A program made the translations under genes and the position numbers. From XYD2-FULL-39-9 sp964561035 (GTDB taxonomy: Bacteria; Patescibacteriota; Patescibacteriia; Magasanikbacterales; GWA2-37-8), in the NCBI GenBank assembly GCA_964561035.1, contig CAZLNR010000020.1, forward strand, positions 1 to 13,332: DNA of 13,332 nt, written 5' to 3'. Within the stretch, counting starts at the first letter, position 1; each line of letters begins with the position of its first letter. Shown in pieces: positions 1 to 6,857 of the stretch. Below the pieces are notes generated by a model, which was given only the letters and a program-made list of their open reading frames with translations, was not told the origin of the DNA and searched no databases.

Positions 1-3000
1 CGCGCCAGTTCCAGATTGGTAATTAAAGAAATATTTTGATCAATGGTTTTACGGCGCGCTGCATAGCCGCGGCTTTGACCGGCTTTTTCCGTATTGCTTG
101 GAATATCAATTACCAAATCTATTTTTTTGCTGGCTAAGTATGACATAACACTTGGCAAACCCGCCCCAGCTTCCCATGGCAAAATTTCCACCTCAATGTT
201 ATTTTCTTGCAAAAACGCGCCTGTGCCAGGCGTGGCAAAAATAGCCATCCCCAAACCGTGCAAAATTTTTGCCTCTTCCAAAAATGCTGTCTTTTTTTCT
301 ACCGAACCAATAGACAGCAAAACTGAGTGCGGTTCAATAGTAAATCCGACTGAAATAATACTCTTTAAAAATGCTTCGTTTAAATCATTTCCCAAACAGG
401 CAACCTCTCCCGTAGAACTCATTTCTACGCGCGTAATCGGATCCGACCCTTTCAATCTGGTAAACGAAAACTGCGATGCTTTCACCGCCACATAATCAAG
501 TTCAAATGAAGATCGGCTTAACTTTGGCACTGGCTCTCCGATCATCAAGCGTGTAGCAATATCTATAAAATTTATTTTTAAAACTTTGGATACAAACGGA
601 AAGCTGCGCGAAGCTCGCAAATTACATTCAATAACTTTAATGTCATTGTCTTTAGCAATCAGCTGCATATTGAACGGGCCGGTAATTTCCAGCGCTTTAG
701 CAACTTCTTTGGCAATGACTTTTATTCTTCTGGTTGTTTCCAGATACGTTTTTTGCGGAGGAAATACCAGTGTTGCATCTCCCGAATGCACCCCGGCATT
801 TTCTAAATGCTCCGAAATGGCATAGCAAAATAATTCACCGCCATTTGCAACCCCGTCAAATTCTATTTCTCTGGCTTTGGTAATAAACTTGCTGATCACA
901 ACAGGATATTCCGTATTTACGGCTGCGGCTTTTTTTAAAAATAATTCCAAATCTTCTTGGTTATAAGCAATGCTCATGGCGGCTCCAGAAAGTACATAAC
1001 TTGGCCGCACTAACACCGGATACCCCACGCGATCGGCAAACTCTTTGGCTGAACTAAGGTCGGTTAACTCTTTCCACTCCGGCTGGTCAACACCCAAACC
1101 ATCCAAAATGCTTGAAAATTTTTGACGGCTTTCGGCATTATCAATCTGCACCGGCGAGGTGCCCAAAATACGCGCCCCGGCTTTATGTAATTTTAACGCC
1201 AAATTATTCGGCACCTGTCCACCCATGGACACCACAATGCCTTCCGGCTTCTGAAAATCATAAATATCCAATATTTTTTCCAGACTCAGCTCTTCAAAAT
1301 ACAATTGATCAGAAACATCATAGTCAGTGCTAACTGTTTCCGGATTGCAATTAATCATAATTGTTTTGTATCCGGCTTTTTGCAAACTCATAAGCGAATT
1401 GACACAGCACCAATCAAACTCAACCGACGAGCCAATGCGATATGGGCCGCTGCCCAACACGATGACTTTTTTCTCAGTAGCATTAACAGTAATATCATGT
1501 TCCGTGCCATGATATGTAAGGTACAGATAATTTGTTTTAGCCGGATATTCCGCTGCCAACGTATCTATCTGCTTTACCACCGGCATAACCCCCAACTCTT
1601 TTCTTTTTTCATGCACTTCTTTAGCCATAACACCAAACACATCGGCAATTTGCCTATCGGAAAAACCGGCCTGCTTGGCAGCGCGCAATACATCGGCCGG
1701 CATATTGTTGAGCGAGTACTGTTTTAACCCTGCTTCTATATCAATAATATTTTTTAATTTATACAAAAACCAGCGATCAACTTTGGAAAGTTCGTGAATT
1801 TTATCTATTGAGTAACCTGTTTTAATTGCTTGGGCGATGGCAAAAATTCTTTTATCCGTCGGTTCGGTAACCGCTTTTTCCAAATTTTCAAAAATAATAT
1901 CATTGCCCACCAAGCCATTTGCGCCCGTATCAAGCATGCGAATTGCTTTTTGCAGCACTTCTTCAAAACTGCGGCCAATAGCCATCACCTCTCCCACCGA
2001 TTTCATTTCCGTACCCAGCACTTTGTTGACCATTTCAAATTTTTGCAAATCCCACCGTGGAAATTTAAGTGTAATATAATCAAGCGCTGGTTCAAAGCAA
2101 GCCGATGTTTCTTTGGTGATAATATTCTCAACTTCGTTGAGCCCATATCCCAGCGCGAGTTTGGCAGCCACAAAAGCCAGTGGATATCCGGTTGCTTTGG
2201 AAGCCAGCGCCGAGCTGCGGCTTAAACGAGCGTTTACTTCAATAATTCTATAATCGCCGGATTGCGGGTCAAGCGCATATTGAATATTGCATTCGCCCAC
2301 AATGCCCAGATGCCGAATCAGCTTAATCCCAATCGCACGCAAATTAAAATTCTCTTGGGCTGTAAGTGTTTGCACCGGCGCCACCACAATACTGTCGCCT
2401 GTATGAATACCCATGGGATCAAAATTTTCCATGGAACAAATCGTAATACAGTTATCATGCTTATCGCGCACAATTTCGTATTCAACCTCTTTCCAGCCGT
2501 ATAAACATTCTTCAATAAGCACCTGGCTGGTAAACGCAAACGCGCGATTAGTTTTTTCCGCCAGCTCCTCTTTGGTATACACAATCCCCGACCCCAAACC
2601 GCCAAGTGCGTAAGCCACTCGGCACATAACCGGATACCCAATTTGTTCGGCTGCTAGAAGCGCTTCATCAGTAGTGTTCGCTGTTATACTGCGCGCCACC
2701 TTAAGACCCACCTGCGCAACTTGTTCGGCAAACAACTGCCTGTCTTCGGTATTTTTTATCACCTCAACTTGAGTGCCCAGCACCGCCACATTATATTTTG
2801 ATAAAATTCCTTGCTCATATAACTGTACTCCCACGTTAAGGGCTGTCTGCCCGCCAAACCCCAATAAAATACCATCCGGTTTTTCTTTAGCAATAATCTG
2901 CTCTACAAAAAAAACAGTGAGCGGTAAAAAATATACTTTATCGGCCAAATGCTCGGAAGTTTGAATAGTGGCAATATTTGGATTAACTAATACTGTGGCA

Positions 3001-3125
3001 ATACCATCTTCTTTTAAGGCTTTTATGGCCTGGCTGCCAGAATAATCAAACTCGCCCGCTTGCCCGATTTGCAGGGCGCCAGATCCTAGAATAAGAATTT
3101 TTTTTGGCTTAATATTTCTGATCAT
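1..3125 (-). CDS. carB: Carbamoyl-phosphate synthase large subunit, 3' end cut by window edge
   Basis: This is the synthetase subunit that makes carbamoyl phosphate from bicarbonate, ATP and ammonia channelled from CarA, for pyrimidine and arginine synthesis in the cytoplasm. The frame is open for about 1041 codons with no stop, so it is partial at the left edge. Two homologous halves are visible: an N-terminal half opening with GSGALQIGQAGEFDYSG near residue 14 and carrying EVNARLSRSSALA at about 296, and a C-terminal half opening with GSGPYRIGSS near 558 and carrying VIECNLRASRSFPFVSK at about 831. These are the CPSase/ATP-grasp signatures. The last visible residues (about 1010-1041, including SRGYAARRKTI) belong to the MGS-like allosteric domain. 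Compared with the usual length of about 1070, roughly 30 residues are missing. ATG at 3125 lies 11 nt after the carA stop and has no Shine-Dalgarno sequence. Identification is secure. Confidence 0.97.
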   Translation of the reverse strand, partial: MIRNIKPKKILILGSGALQIGQAGEFDYSGSQAIKALKEDGIATVLVNPNIATIQTSEHLADKVYFLPLTVFFVEQIIAKEKPDGILLGFGGQTALNVGVQLYEQGILSKYNVAVLGTQVEVIKNTEDRQLFAEQVAQVGLKVARSITANTTDEALLAAEQIGYPVMCRVAYALGGLGSGIVYTKEELAEKTNRAFAFTSQVLIEECLYGWKEVEYEIVRDKHDNCITICSMENFDPMGIHTGDSIVVAPVQTLTAQENFNLRAIGIKLIRHLGIVGECNIQYALDPQSGDYRIIEVNARLSRSSALASKATGYPLAFVAAKLALGYGLNEVENIITKETSACFEPALDYITLKFPRWDLQKFEMVNKVLGTEMKSVGEVMAIGRSFEEVLQKAIRMLDTGANGLVGNDIIFENLEKAVTEPTDKRIFAIAQAIKTGYSIDKIHELSKVDRWFLYKLKNIIDIEAGLKQYSLNNMPADVLRAAKQAGFSDRQIADVFGVMAKEVHEKRKELGVMPVVKQIDTLAAEYPAKTNYLYLTYHGTEHDITVNATEKKVIVLGSGPYRIGSSVEFDWCCVNSLMSLQKAGYKTIMINCNPETVSTDYDVSDQLYFEELSLEKILDIYDFQKPEGIVVSMGGQVPNNLALKLHKAGARILGTSPVQIDNAESRQKFSSILDGLGVDQPEWKELTDLSSAKEFADRVGYPVLVRPSYVLSGAAMSIAYNQEDLELFLKKAAAVNTEYPVVISKFITKAREIEFDGVANGGELFCYAISEHLENAGVHSGDATLVFPPQKTYLETTRRIKVIAKEVAKALEITGPFNMQLIAKDNDIKVIECNLRASRSFPFVSKVLKINFIDIATRLMIGEPVPKLSRSSFELDYVAVKASQFSFTRLKGSDPITRVEMSSTGEVACLGNDLNEAFLKSIISVGFTIEPHSVLLSIGSVEKKTAFLEEAKILHGLGMAIFATPGTGAFLQENNIEVEILPWEAGAGLPSVMSYLASKKIDLVIDIPSNTEKAGQSRGYAARRKTIDQNISLITNLELA

Positions 3126-3136
3126 AATCAAAATTT

Positions 3137-4198
3137 TTACAGCGTCCGAATAAACATATCGAAAATAAACTCGCTATCATCCGGCCCGGGCGCTCCCTCC
3201 GGATGAAACTGCGCGCCAAAAAACGGTTTGGAAATATGAATAATCCCTTCATTGGTTCCATCATTATCATTGGCAAACCACTCTCGCCAATCTTGCGGCA
3301 GTGTTTTGGTATCTACGGCAAAACCATGATTTTGAGAAGTAATAAAACATTTTTTTGTACCCATTTCTACACACGGCTGATTCTGTCCACGATGTCCATA
3401 TTTCAATTTATATGTATTTGCCCCCGCAGCCAGCGCCAAAATTTGCGAGCCTAAACAGATGCCTAAAATAGGCGTATGCCCCGACAACGCCGCGCGCACA
3501 TGAGCAATAGTGTCTGTACACATTTTTGGATCACCCGGACCATTGGAGATCAAAATACCATCGGCTTTTGTTTCTAAAAAATTATAATTCCATGGCACGC
3601 GTAAAACTGATATACCCCGCTTGACCAGCGAGCGAATAATATTATTTTTTACACCGCAATCCACCACGACTACAATTTTTTCACCAGTGCCGTATCGTAT
3701 CGGTTCTGTAACACTTACTTCTGCCGCCAAATTGCGTGTGTTAGGATCTTCAATTTCAACTTCCGCAGTATTTTCCACCGAAATTTTACCAAGCATCGTG
3801 CCGCTTGATCGCAATTTTTTTGTTAGCTGGCGCGTATCCACGCCATATATGCCGGGAATATTATATTTTTTCATCCACTCAGATAACGATTGCTTTGCGC
3901 TCCAATGAGAAAAACCTTCACATTGCTGACTTACCACTAATCCTTGGATTTGGATTCTATTTGATTCAAAATTTTTAAATAACAACTCAGGCGAACTATC
4001 ATCTGGCACGCCATAATTTCCAACCAGCGGATATGTCAAAACCACAATCTGTCCTTTATATGAAGGATCGGTCATAGTTTCGGGATACCCCACCATCCCA
4101 GTATTAAAAACCACTTCCCCGCTCACACTTACCTCCGAACCAAAAGAAAAACCCTCAAATACTGAACCATCTTTGAGTGTGAGTTTTGCGCTAGGCAT
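3137..4198 (-). CDS. carA: Carbamoyl-phosphate synthase small (glutaminase) subunit
   Basis: This 353-residue glutamine amidotransferase subunit hydrolyses glutamine and passes ammonia to CarB. The N-terminal CPSase small-chain domain occupies about residues 1-150 (LTLKDGSVFEGFSFG, then NTGMVGYPETMTDPSY at 32-47). The class I amidotransferase domain follows from about 174, with the nucleophile Cys248 in LGICLGSQILA and the His332/Glu334 pair in QFHPEG, so the catalytic triad is complete. The oxyanion-region motif ISNGPGDP is at 217-224. Length is normal for the family. The gene lies 12 nt after a hypothetical gene and 11 nt before carB, which implies one transcript. No Shine-Dalgarno sequence precedes ATG at 4198. 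No separate promoter is apparent between it and the upstream gene. Confidence 0.97.
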   Translation of the reverse strand: MPSAKLTLKDGSVFEGFSFGSEVSVSGEVVFNTGMVGYPETMTDPSYKGQIVVLTYPLVGNYGVPDDSSPELLFKNFESNRIQIQGLVVSQQCEGFSHWSAKQSLSEWMKKYNIPGIYGVDTRQLTKKLRSSGTMLGKISVENTAEVEIEDPNTRNLAAEVSVTEPIRYGTGEKIVVVVDCGVKNNIIRSLVKRGISVLRVPWNYNFLETKADGILISNGPGDPKMCTDTIAHVRAALSGHTPILGICLGSQILALAAGANTYKLKYGHRGQNQPCVEMGTKKCFITSQNHGFAVDTKTLPQDWREWFANDNDGTNEGIIHISKPFFGAQFHPEGAPGPDDSEFIFDMFIRTL

Positions 4199-4210
4199 AT
4201 ATGTGTAGTT

Positions 4211-4822
4211 TTATTTTTTAGAGCCCCTCATTTCTTCTGACACTTCTTCTAAGAATTTTCGAAGCGAAGCCAGTAAATTTTCTAATGTATCTGTTTCGGA
4301 AAAACCAGCCCTGCCGGTTTTAGGAATTCGCAAAAAAAATTTTGCCTTATCATTTTTGGCAACTTCCAAACGAAAATCTTTTGGATCGAATCCAAACTTT
4401 TTAAGAAGATCCTTTATAGGCGCTTTGTTTTTATCTTCTTTTTCTCCTTGAGATTCCGTATTTTTTGCTTCAACACCATACTCTCCAGCTTCACGCGCCC
4501 GAGCACCATGAGAAGTTGATAGTTTTATCCTCCTTGCGCCTAACCCCATACCTCCGCTACGCGCATTAATCCCCAGTCCTTTTCTACTGCCCGCCCCATT
4601 ACCTGCGCTTGCCGCTCTTTTTGCATCAAGACCGGGCAACTCTGTCCCGGCCGAAGAATTCTCTGTATATTCATTATCCGCTCCAGTTGCGTAATCATCC
4701 ACTGACACATCCGCATCTTTTTTAACTTCTCTTCCTTCGCTTGTATCTGGATTATTATTTTCTTTCCCTTCTTCCCCTTCTTTTTCATCTGGGTTCCAAC
4801 CAAATACTTCTGGCATATACAT
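4211..4822 (-). CDS. Hypothetical, mostly disordered protein, first gene of the carAB operon
   Basis: This 203-residue protein is not recognised as any named family. Residues 1-60 are acidic and rich in Asp, Glu, Asn and Ser. Residues 68-100 are rich in Gly, Ala, Arg and Ser (for example NGAGSRKGLGINARSGGMG). A more ordered C-terminal part (about 133-200) contains KDLLKKFGFDPKDFRLEVA, a short FFLRIPK strand, then a predicted amphipathic helix LENLLASLRKFLEEVSEEM. No signal peptide, membrane segment or cysteine is visible. The start may be ATG at 4822 or ATG at 4816 (residue 3); an extended -10 box about 25 nt upstream fits either. Its stop lies 12 nt before carA on the same strand, so it is probably cotranscribed, but a role in carbamoyl-phosphate synthesis is not shown. 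Overlapping frames within it are shadows. Confidence 0.7.
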   Translation of the reverse strand: MYMPEVFGWNPDEKEGEEGKENNNPDTSEGREVKKDADVSVDDYATGADNEYTENSSAGTELPGLDAKRAASAGNGAGSRKGLGINARSGGMGLGARRIKLSTSHGARAREAGEYGVEAKNTESQGEKEDKNKAPIKDLLKKFGFDPKDFRLEVAKNDKAKFFLRIPKTGRAGFSETDTLENLLASLRKFLEEVSEEMRGSKK

Positions 4823-4847
4823 TAATGATATTTAAAAAACCACCTAC

Positions 4848-4856
4848 ATAATATCA
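4848..4856 (-). promoter_or_regulatory. Extended -10 promoter for the hypothetical-carA-carB operon
   Basis: On the minus strand the sequence reads TGATATTAT, an extended -10 (TG, one base, TATTAT). No good -35 hexamer is present about 17 bases upstream. The predicted start near 4841 gives a leader of about 20 nt to ATG at 4822. It is divergent from the tgt promoter, whose -35 begins 26 bp away. Confidence 0.45.
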
Positions 4857-4881
4857 CACCTTTATAACAGACGCCATAGGG

Positions 4882-4910
4882 TTGATTTTTTGCTTAAAAT
4901 ACGCTATGAT
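4882..4910 (+). promoter_or_regulatory. tgt promoter (TTGATT, 17 bp, TATGAT)
   Basis: The -35 TTGATT is at 4882-4887 and the -10 TATGAT at 4905-4910, with a 17-bp spacer. Transcription should begin around 4916-4918, essentially at the tgt ATG (4918). The TTG at 4882 that could be read as an upstream start codon is therefore part of the -35 box. Confidence 0.7.
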
Positions 4911-4917
4911 TGGGCAT

Positions 4918-6081
4918 ATGTCATTTTTTGAACTTACCCATCAGGATAAAAATTCGCACGCCAGAACCGGCGTCATTCATACCGACCATGGAGATATCGC
5001 CACTCCTATTTTTATGCCGGTTGGCACTCAAGCAACCGTAAAAACCTTAGACCAAACCGATCTGCATAATTTGCCCGCGCAAATTATTTTAGGCAACACC
5101 TATCATTTACATCTGCGCCCTGGTGAAGATTTGATAAACAATGTTGGTGGACTGCATAAATTCATGAATTGGAACAAACCAATTCTTACCGACAGCGGCG
5201 GATTTCAAGTATTTAGTTTGGGCCTGCAAAAAGATGCAACTATAAATAATAAAAAACTGGTTACCATAGACGAAGAGGGCGTTACTTTTCGCTCGCATAT
5301 CGACGGCAGCAGCCACAGATTTACCCCCGAAACTGCTATAGAAATCCAACACAAAATTGGCGCAGATATCATTATGGCCTTTGACGAATGCACTCCAGAT
5401 ACTGCCACCGAACCATATGCACGCCAAGCTATGGAACGCACTCATCGCTGGGCCAAACGATCTTTGGATGAACACCAAAAATTATCCGTGCAAAACACGC
5501 GTGATTATAAACAATTTTTGTTTGGTATTATTCAAGGTTCGGTATACAAAAATTTACGCCAAGAATCTGCCGCATATATTTCTTCACTTGATTTTGATGG
5601 TATTGCTGTGGGCGGTGAATCGGTTGGATATAACATGGAGGCTACAGCTGAAATTTTGGACTGGGTATATGATATTATTCCTCAAAACAAACCTCATTAT
5701 GCTATGGGCATCGGTTTGTCGCCGCGCGATTTGCTGATTGCTATAAAACACGGCGTGGATATGTTTGATTGTGTAGCGCCAACCAGGCTGGCCAGGCACG
5801 GAATGGTATTTGTTAACCCCGAGGTAGATAAAAAATTACGCATCAATATTACTGGCAGCGCTTACAAAAAAAATTTTAGCCCGATTGACCCGATCTGCGC
5901 TTGCCACACCTGCCAACACTATTCTCGCGCATATATAAACCATCTATTTAATGCTCAAGAAATGTCAGGCATGCGACTGGCCAGTATTCACAACTTACAT
6001 TTCATGCTCAATCTAATGGAACAGGCGCGACAAGCAATTAGTGCTGATACATTTACAGACCTGCTCAAAAAATGGATGTAA
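4918..6081 (+). CDS. tgt: Queuine/preQ1 tRNA-ribosyltransferase (tRNA-guanine transglycosylase)
   Basis: This enzyme exchanges guanine-34 in the wobble position of GUN-anticodon tRNAs (Asp, Asn, His, Tyr) for a 7-deazaguanine precursor of queuosine. From ATG at 4918 the protein has 387 residues, a typical length. The general-acid Asp92 lies in LTDSGGFQVFS, the nucleophile Asp284 in MFDCVAPTRLARHG, and Asp156 in AFDEC. Q206 (IIQGS) and the YAMGIG motif are present. The zinc site is Cys327, Cys329, Cys332 and His358. Unusually, the substrate-loop motif reads GGESVGYN where Zymomonas TGT has GGLAVGEG, placing Glu and Tyr at its positions 231 and 235. I chose 4918 over TTG at 4882 because the latter lies in the -35 box. 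The mRNA appears leaderless. No other queuosine gene is in the window, so the base may be salvaged. Confidence 0.96.
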   Translation: MSFFELTHQDKNSHARTGVIHTDHGDIATPIFMPVGTQATVKTLDQTDLHNLPAQIILGNTYHLHLRPGEDLINNVGGLHKFMNWNKPILTDSGGFQVFSLGLQKDATINNKKLVTIDEEGVTFRSHIDGSSHRFTPETAIEIQHKIGADIIMAFDECTPDTATEPYARQAMERTHRWAKRSLDEHQKLSVQNTRDYKQFLFGIIQGSVYKNLRQESAAYISSLDFDGIAVGGESVGYNMEATAEILDWVYDIIPQNKPHYAMGIGLSPRDLLIAIKHGVDMFDCVAPTRLARHGMVFVNPEVDKKLRINITGSAYKKNFSPIDPICACHTCQHYSRAYINHLFNAQEMSGMRLASIHNLHFMLNLMEQARQAISADTFTDLLKKWM

Positions 6082-6082
6082 C

Positions 6083-6110
6083 AAAAAATCCCCTTTCGGG
6101 GGATTTTTTT
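6083..6110. terminator. Bidirectional terminator between tgt and the 95-residue gene
   Basis: An 11-bp stem is formed by AAAAAATCCCC (6083-6093) and GGGGATTTTTT (6099-6109) around a 5-nt loop. It has a T tract on either strand. It lies 1 nt after the tgt stop and 5 nt from the stop of the convergent gene, so it can serve both. Confidence 0.9.
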
Positions 6111-6115
6111 ATTTT

Positions 6116-6403
6116 CTAACGACTTCTATAATCATAGCCGCCTTTTTGTCCTCCGGCTCCTGGACTTCCTTGAGAAGTACCACCTTGTTTCCTACCAATT
6201 TCTTTTATCTGGGCAACGGCTGCTCTGGCCTCTTCTAACGTTACCCCGGGAACTGTTGGGGAAGGCATTTCTTTTTCTCCTCGTTTTACTTTTAAGACAC
6301 CCGTGGCTAATCGCTCTGCTTGGACCACAGGCTTTTCAGGGTTCTGGGCTATTTCTAAGGGCTGTTCATCAAATTTGCCGACTTTACGCTCTAAATTTAC
6401 CAT
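6116..6403 (-). CDS. Small hypothetical protein with Gly-rich, Tyr-Arg tail
   Basis: This 95-residue soluble protein is not recognised. It starts MVNLERKVGKFDEQP, has a charged middle (VLKVKRGEKE), then a proline-containing turn (PSPTVPGVT) followed by a predicted helix LEEARAAVAQIKEIGRK. It ends in a Gly/Ser/Gln-rich tail, GGQKGGYDYRSR. No signal peptide, cysteine or membrane segment is visible. The open frame extends upstream to 6523, but a perfect promoter at 6440-6468 lies inside that extension, so ATG at 6403 is the supported start, with a leader of about 30 nt. No clear Shine-Dalgarno sequence is present. It stands alone between the shared terminator and a divergent promoter. The tail resembles flexible RNA- or protein-contacting tails, but that is speculation. 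Confidence 0.65.
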   Translation of the reverse strand: MVNLERKVGKFDEQPLEIAQNPEKPVVQAERLATGVLKVKRGEKEMPSPTVPGVTLEEARAAVAQIKEIGRKQGGTSQGSPGAGGQKGGYDYRSR

Positions 6404-6439
6404 ACTTATATAGTTAAAAATTAAATTTCTAACAAAGAT

Positions 6440-6468
6440 ATTATACCAAAAAAATACACTTTTGTCAA
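6440..6468 (-). promoter_or_regulatory. Perfect consensus sigma-70-type promoter for the 95-residue gene
   Basis: On the minus strand the -35 is TTGACA (6463-6468) and the -10 is TATAAT (6440-6445), separated by exactly 17 bp. The predicted start is near 6433, giving a leader of about 30 nt. It is the only 12-of-12 match noticed in the window. Confidence 0.88.
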
Positions 6469-6533
6469 TGTAAATTTTTCTTAAAAGTTTATAAATTGTT
6501 GCTAAAATAAGCATAAAATACATAAAGCACCTC

Positions 6534-6562
6534 TTGACAAAACTATAAATTTATGATACCGT
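6534..6562 (+). promoter_or_regulatory. Promoter of GC-rich cassette 1 (small basic ORF and rlmH)
   Basis: A consensus -35 TTGACA is at 6534-6539. The -10 assignment is less certain: TACCGT (6557-6562) has the correct 17-bp spacing and an upstream TG (6554-6555), making an extended -10. TATGAT at 6552 would be too close. The two promoters in this intergenic region are divergent, with -35 boxes 65 bp apart. Confidence 0.55.
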
Positions 6563-6563
6563 G

Positions 6564-6596
6564 TCCGCACAACTGCGGATGATCGACACTGTCGAT
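6564..6596 (+). promoter_or_regulatory. Two tandem hairpins in the leader of the small basic ORF
   Basis: TCCGCA (6564-6569) pairs with TGCGGA (6574-6579) around CAAC. ATCGAC (6582-6587) pairs with GTCGAT (6591-6596) around ACT. Both lie in the predicted 5' untranslated region, ending 17 nt before the CGAGG ribosome-binding site (6612-6616). They could protect the mRNA or influence initiation. No known riboswitch was recognised. Confidence 0.5.
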
Positions 6597-6621
6597 TGTC
6601 TGCCAAAACCACGAGGTTCCG

Positions 6622-6804
6622 ATGATCCAATTCATCGCCGCACTTCTCGTCCTTGGCGGATATTCCACAATGCCCGCCCCAACCGAACAGGTTCTTTACA
6701 CCCCGCCGAGCCGGACCAGACAAGCTCAGCGACGTCGCGAAGACCGGCAACATGGTAAAGGTAGAAGAAAAGGGAAAAGGGGAAAGAAAAAAAGGCCCCG
6801 ATAG
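6622..6804 (+). CDS. Putative 60-residue peptide: hydrophobic N-terminus, very basic tail
   Basis: This is an unrecognised short reading frame supported by context rather than homology. ATG at 6622 follows CGAGG (6612-6616) with five intervening bases, downstream of a promoter and structured leader. The product opens with a hydrophobic stretch (MIQFIAALLVLGGYS), then a Pro/Thr segment (TMPAPTEQVLYTPPSRTR), and ends in an extreme Arg/Lys run including GKGRRKGKRGKKKRPR. Residues 1-19 could be a weak export signal or membrane anchor, though there is no lipobox Cys. The tail would bind nucleic acid, rRNA or anionic polymers. The DNA is clearly more GC-rich than its neighbours. It ends 53 nt before rlmH and probably shares its transcript. 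It could instead be a leader peptide or non-coding. Confidence 0.45.
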   Translation: MIQFIAALLVLGGYSTMPAPTEQVLYTPPSRTRQAQRRREDRQHGKGRRKGKRGKKKRPR

Positions 6805-6812
6805 CCTCGATA

Positions 6813-6847
6813 GCCACCCCGCCAGTCACACGACTCGCGGGCGTGGC
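6813..6847 (+). other. GC-rich hairpin just before the rlmH ribosome-binding site
   Basis: GCCACCCCGC (6813-6822) pairs with GCGGGCGTGGC (6837-6847) with one bulged C and a 14-nt loop, giving ten mostly G-C pairs. It lies between the basic ORF stop and the AGGA of rlmH (6850-6853). No T tract follows, so it is more likely an RNA stability, attenuation or translation-control structure than a classic terminator. Confidence 0.5.
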
Positions 6848-6857
6848 ACAGGAAACT

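Noticed and set aside
94..2964. Several open frames on the plus strand, and one of 107 codons on the minus strand at 2318-2641
   Set aside because: They overlap the continuous carB frame, which carries all the expected synthetase motifs; none has recognisable protein features.
4882..4917. TTG start adding 12 residues to TGT
   Set aside because: The codon lies in the -35 box of the tgt promoter and the added residues are not family-like.
6404..6523. Forty-codon upstream extension of the 95-residue gene
   Set aside because: The extension spans the perfect promoter, so it would not be transcribed from it; its residues look like translated AT-rich spacer.
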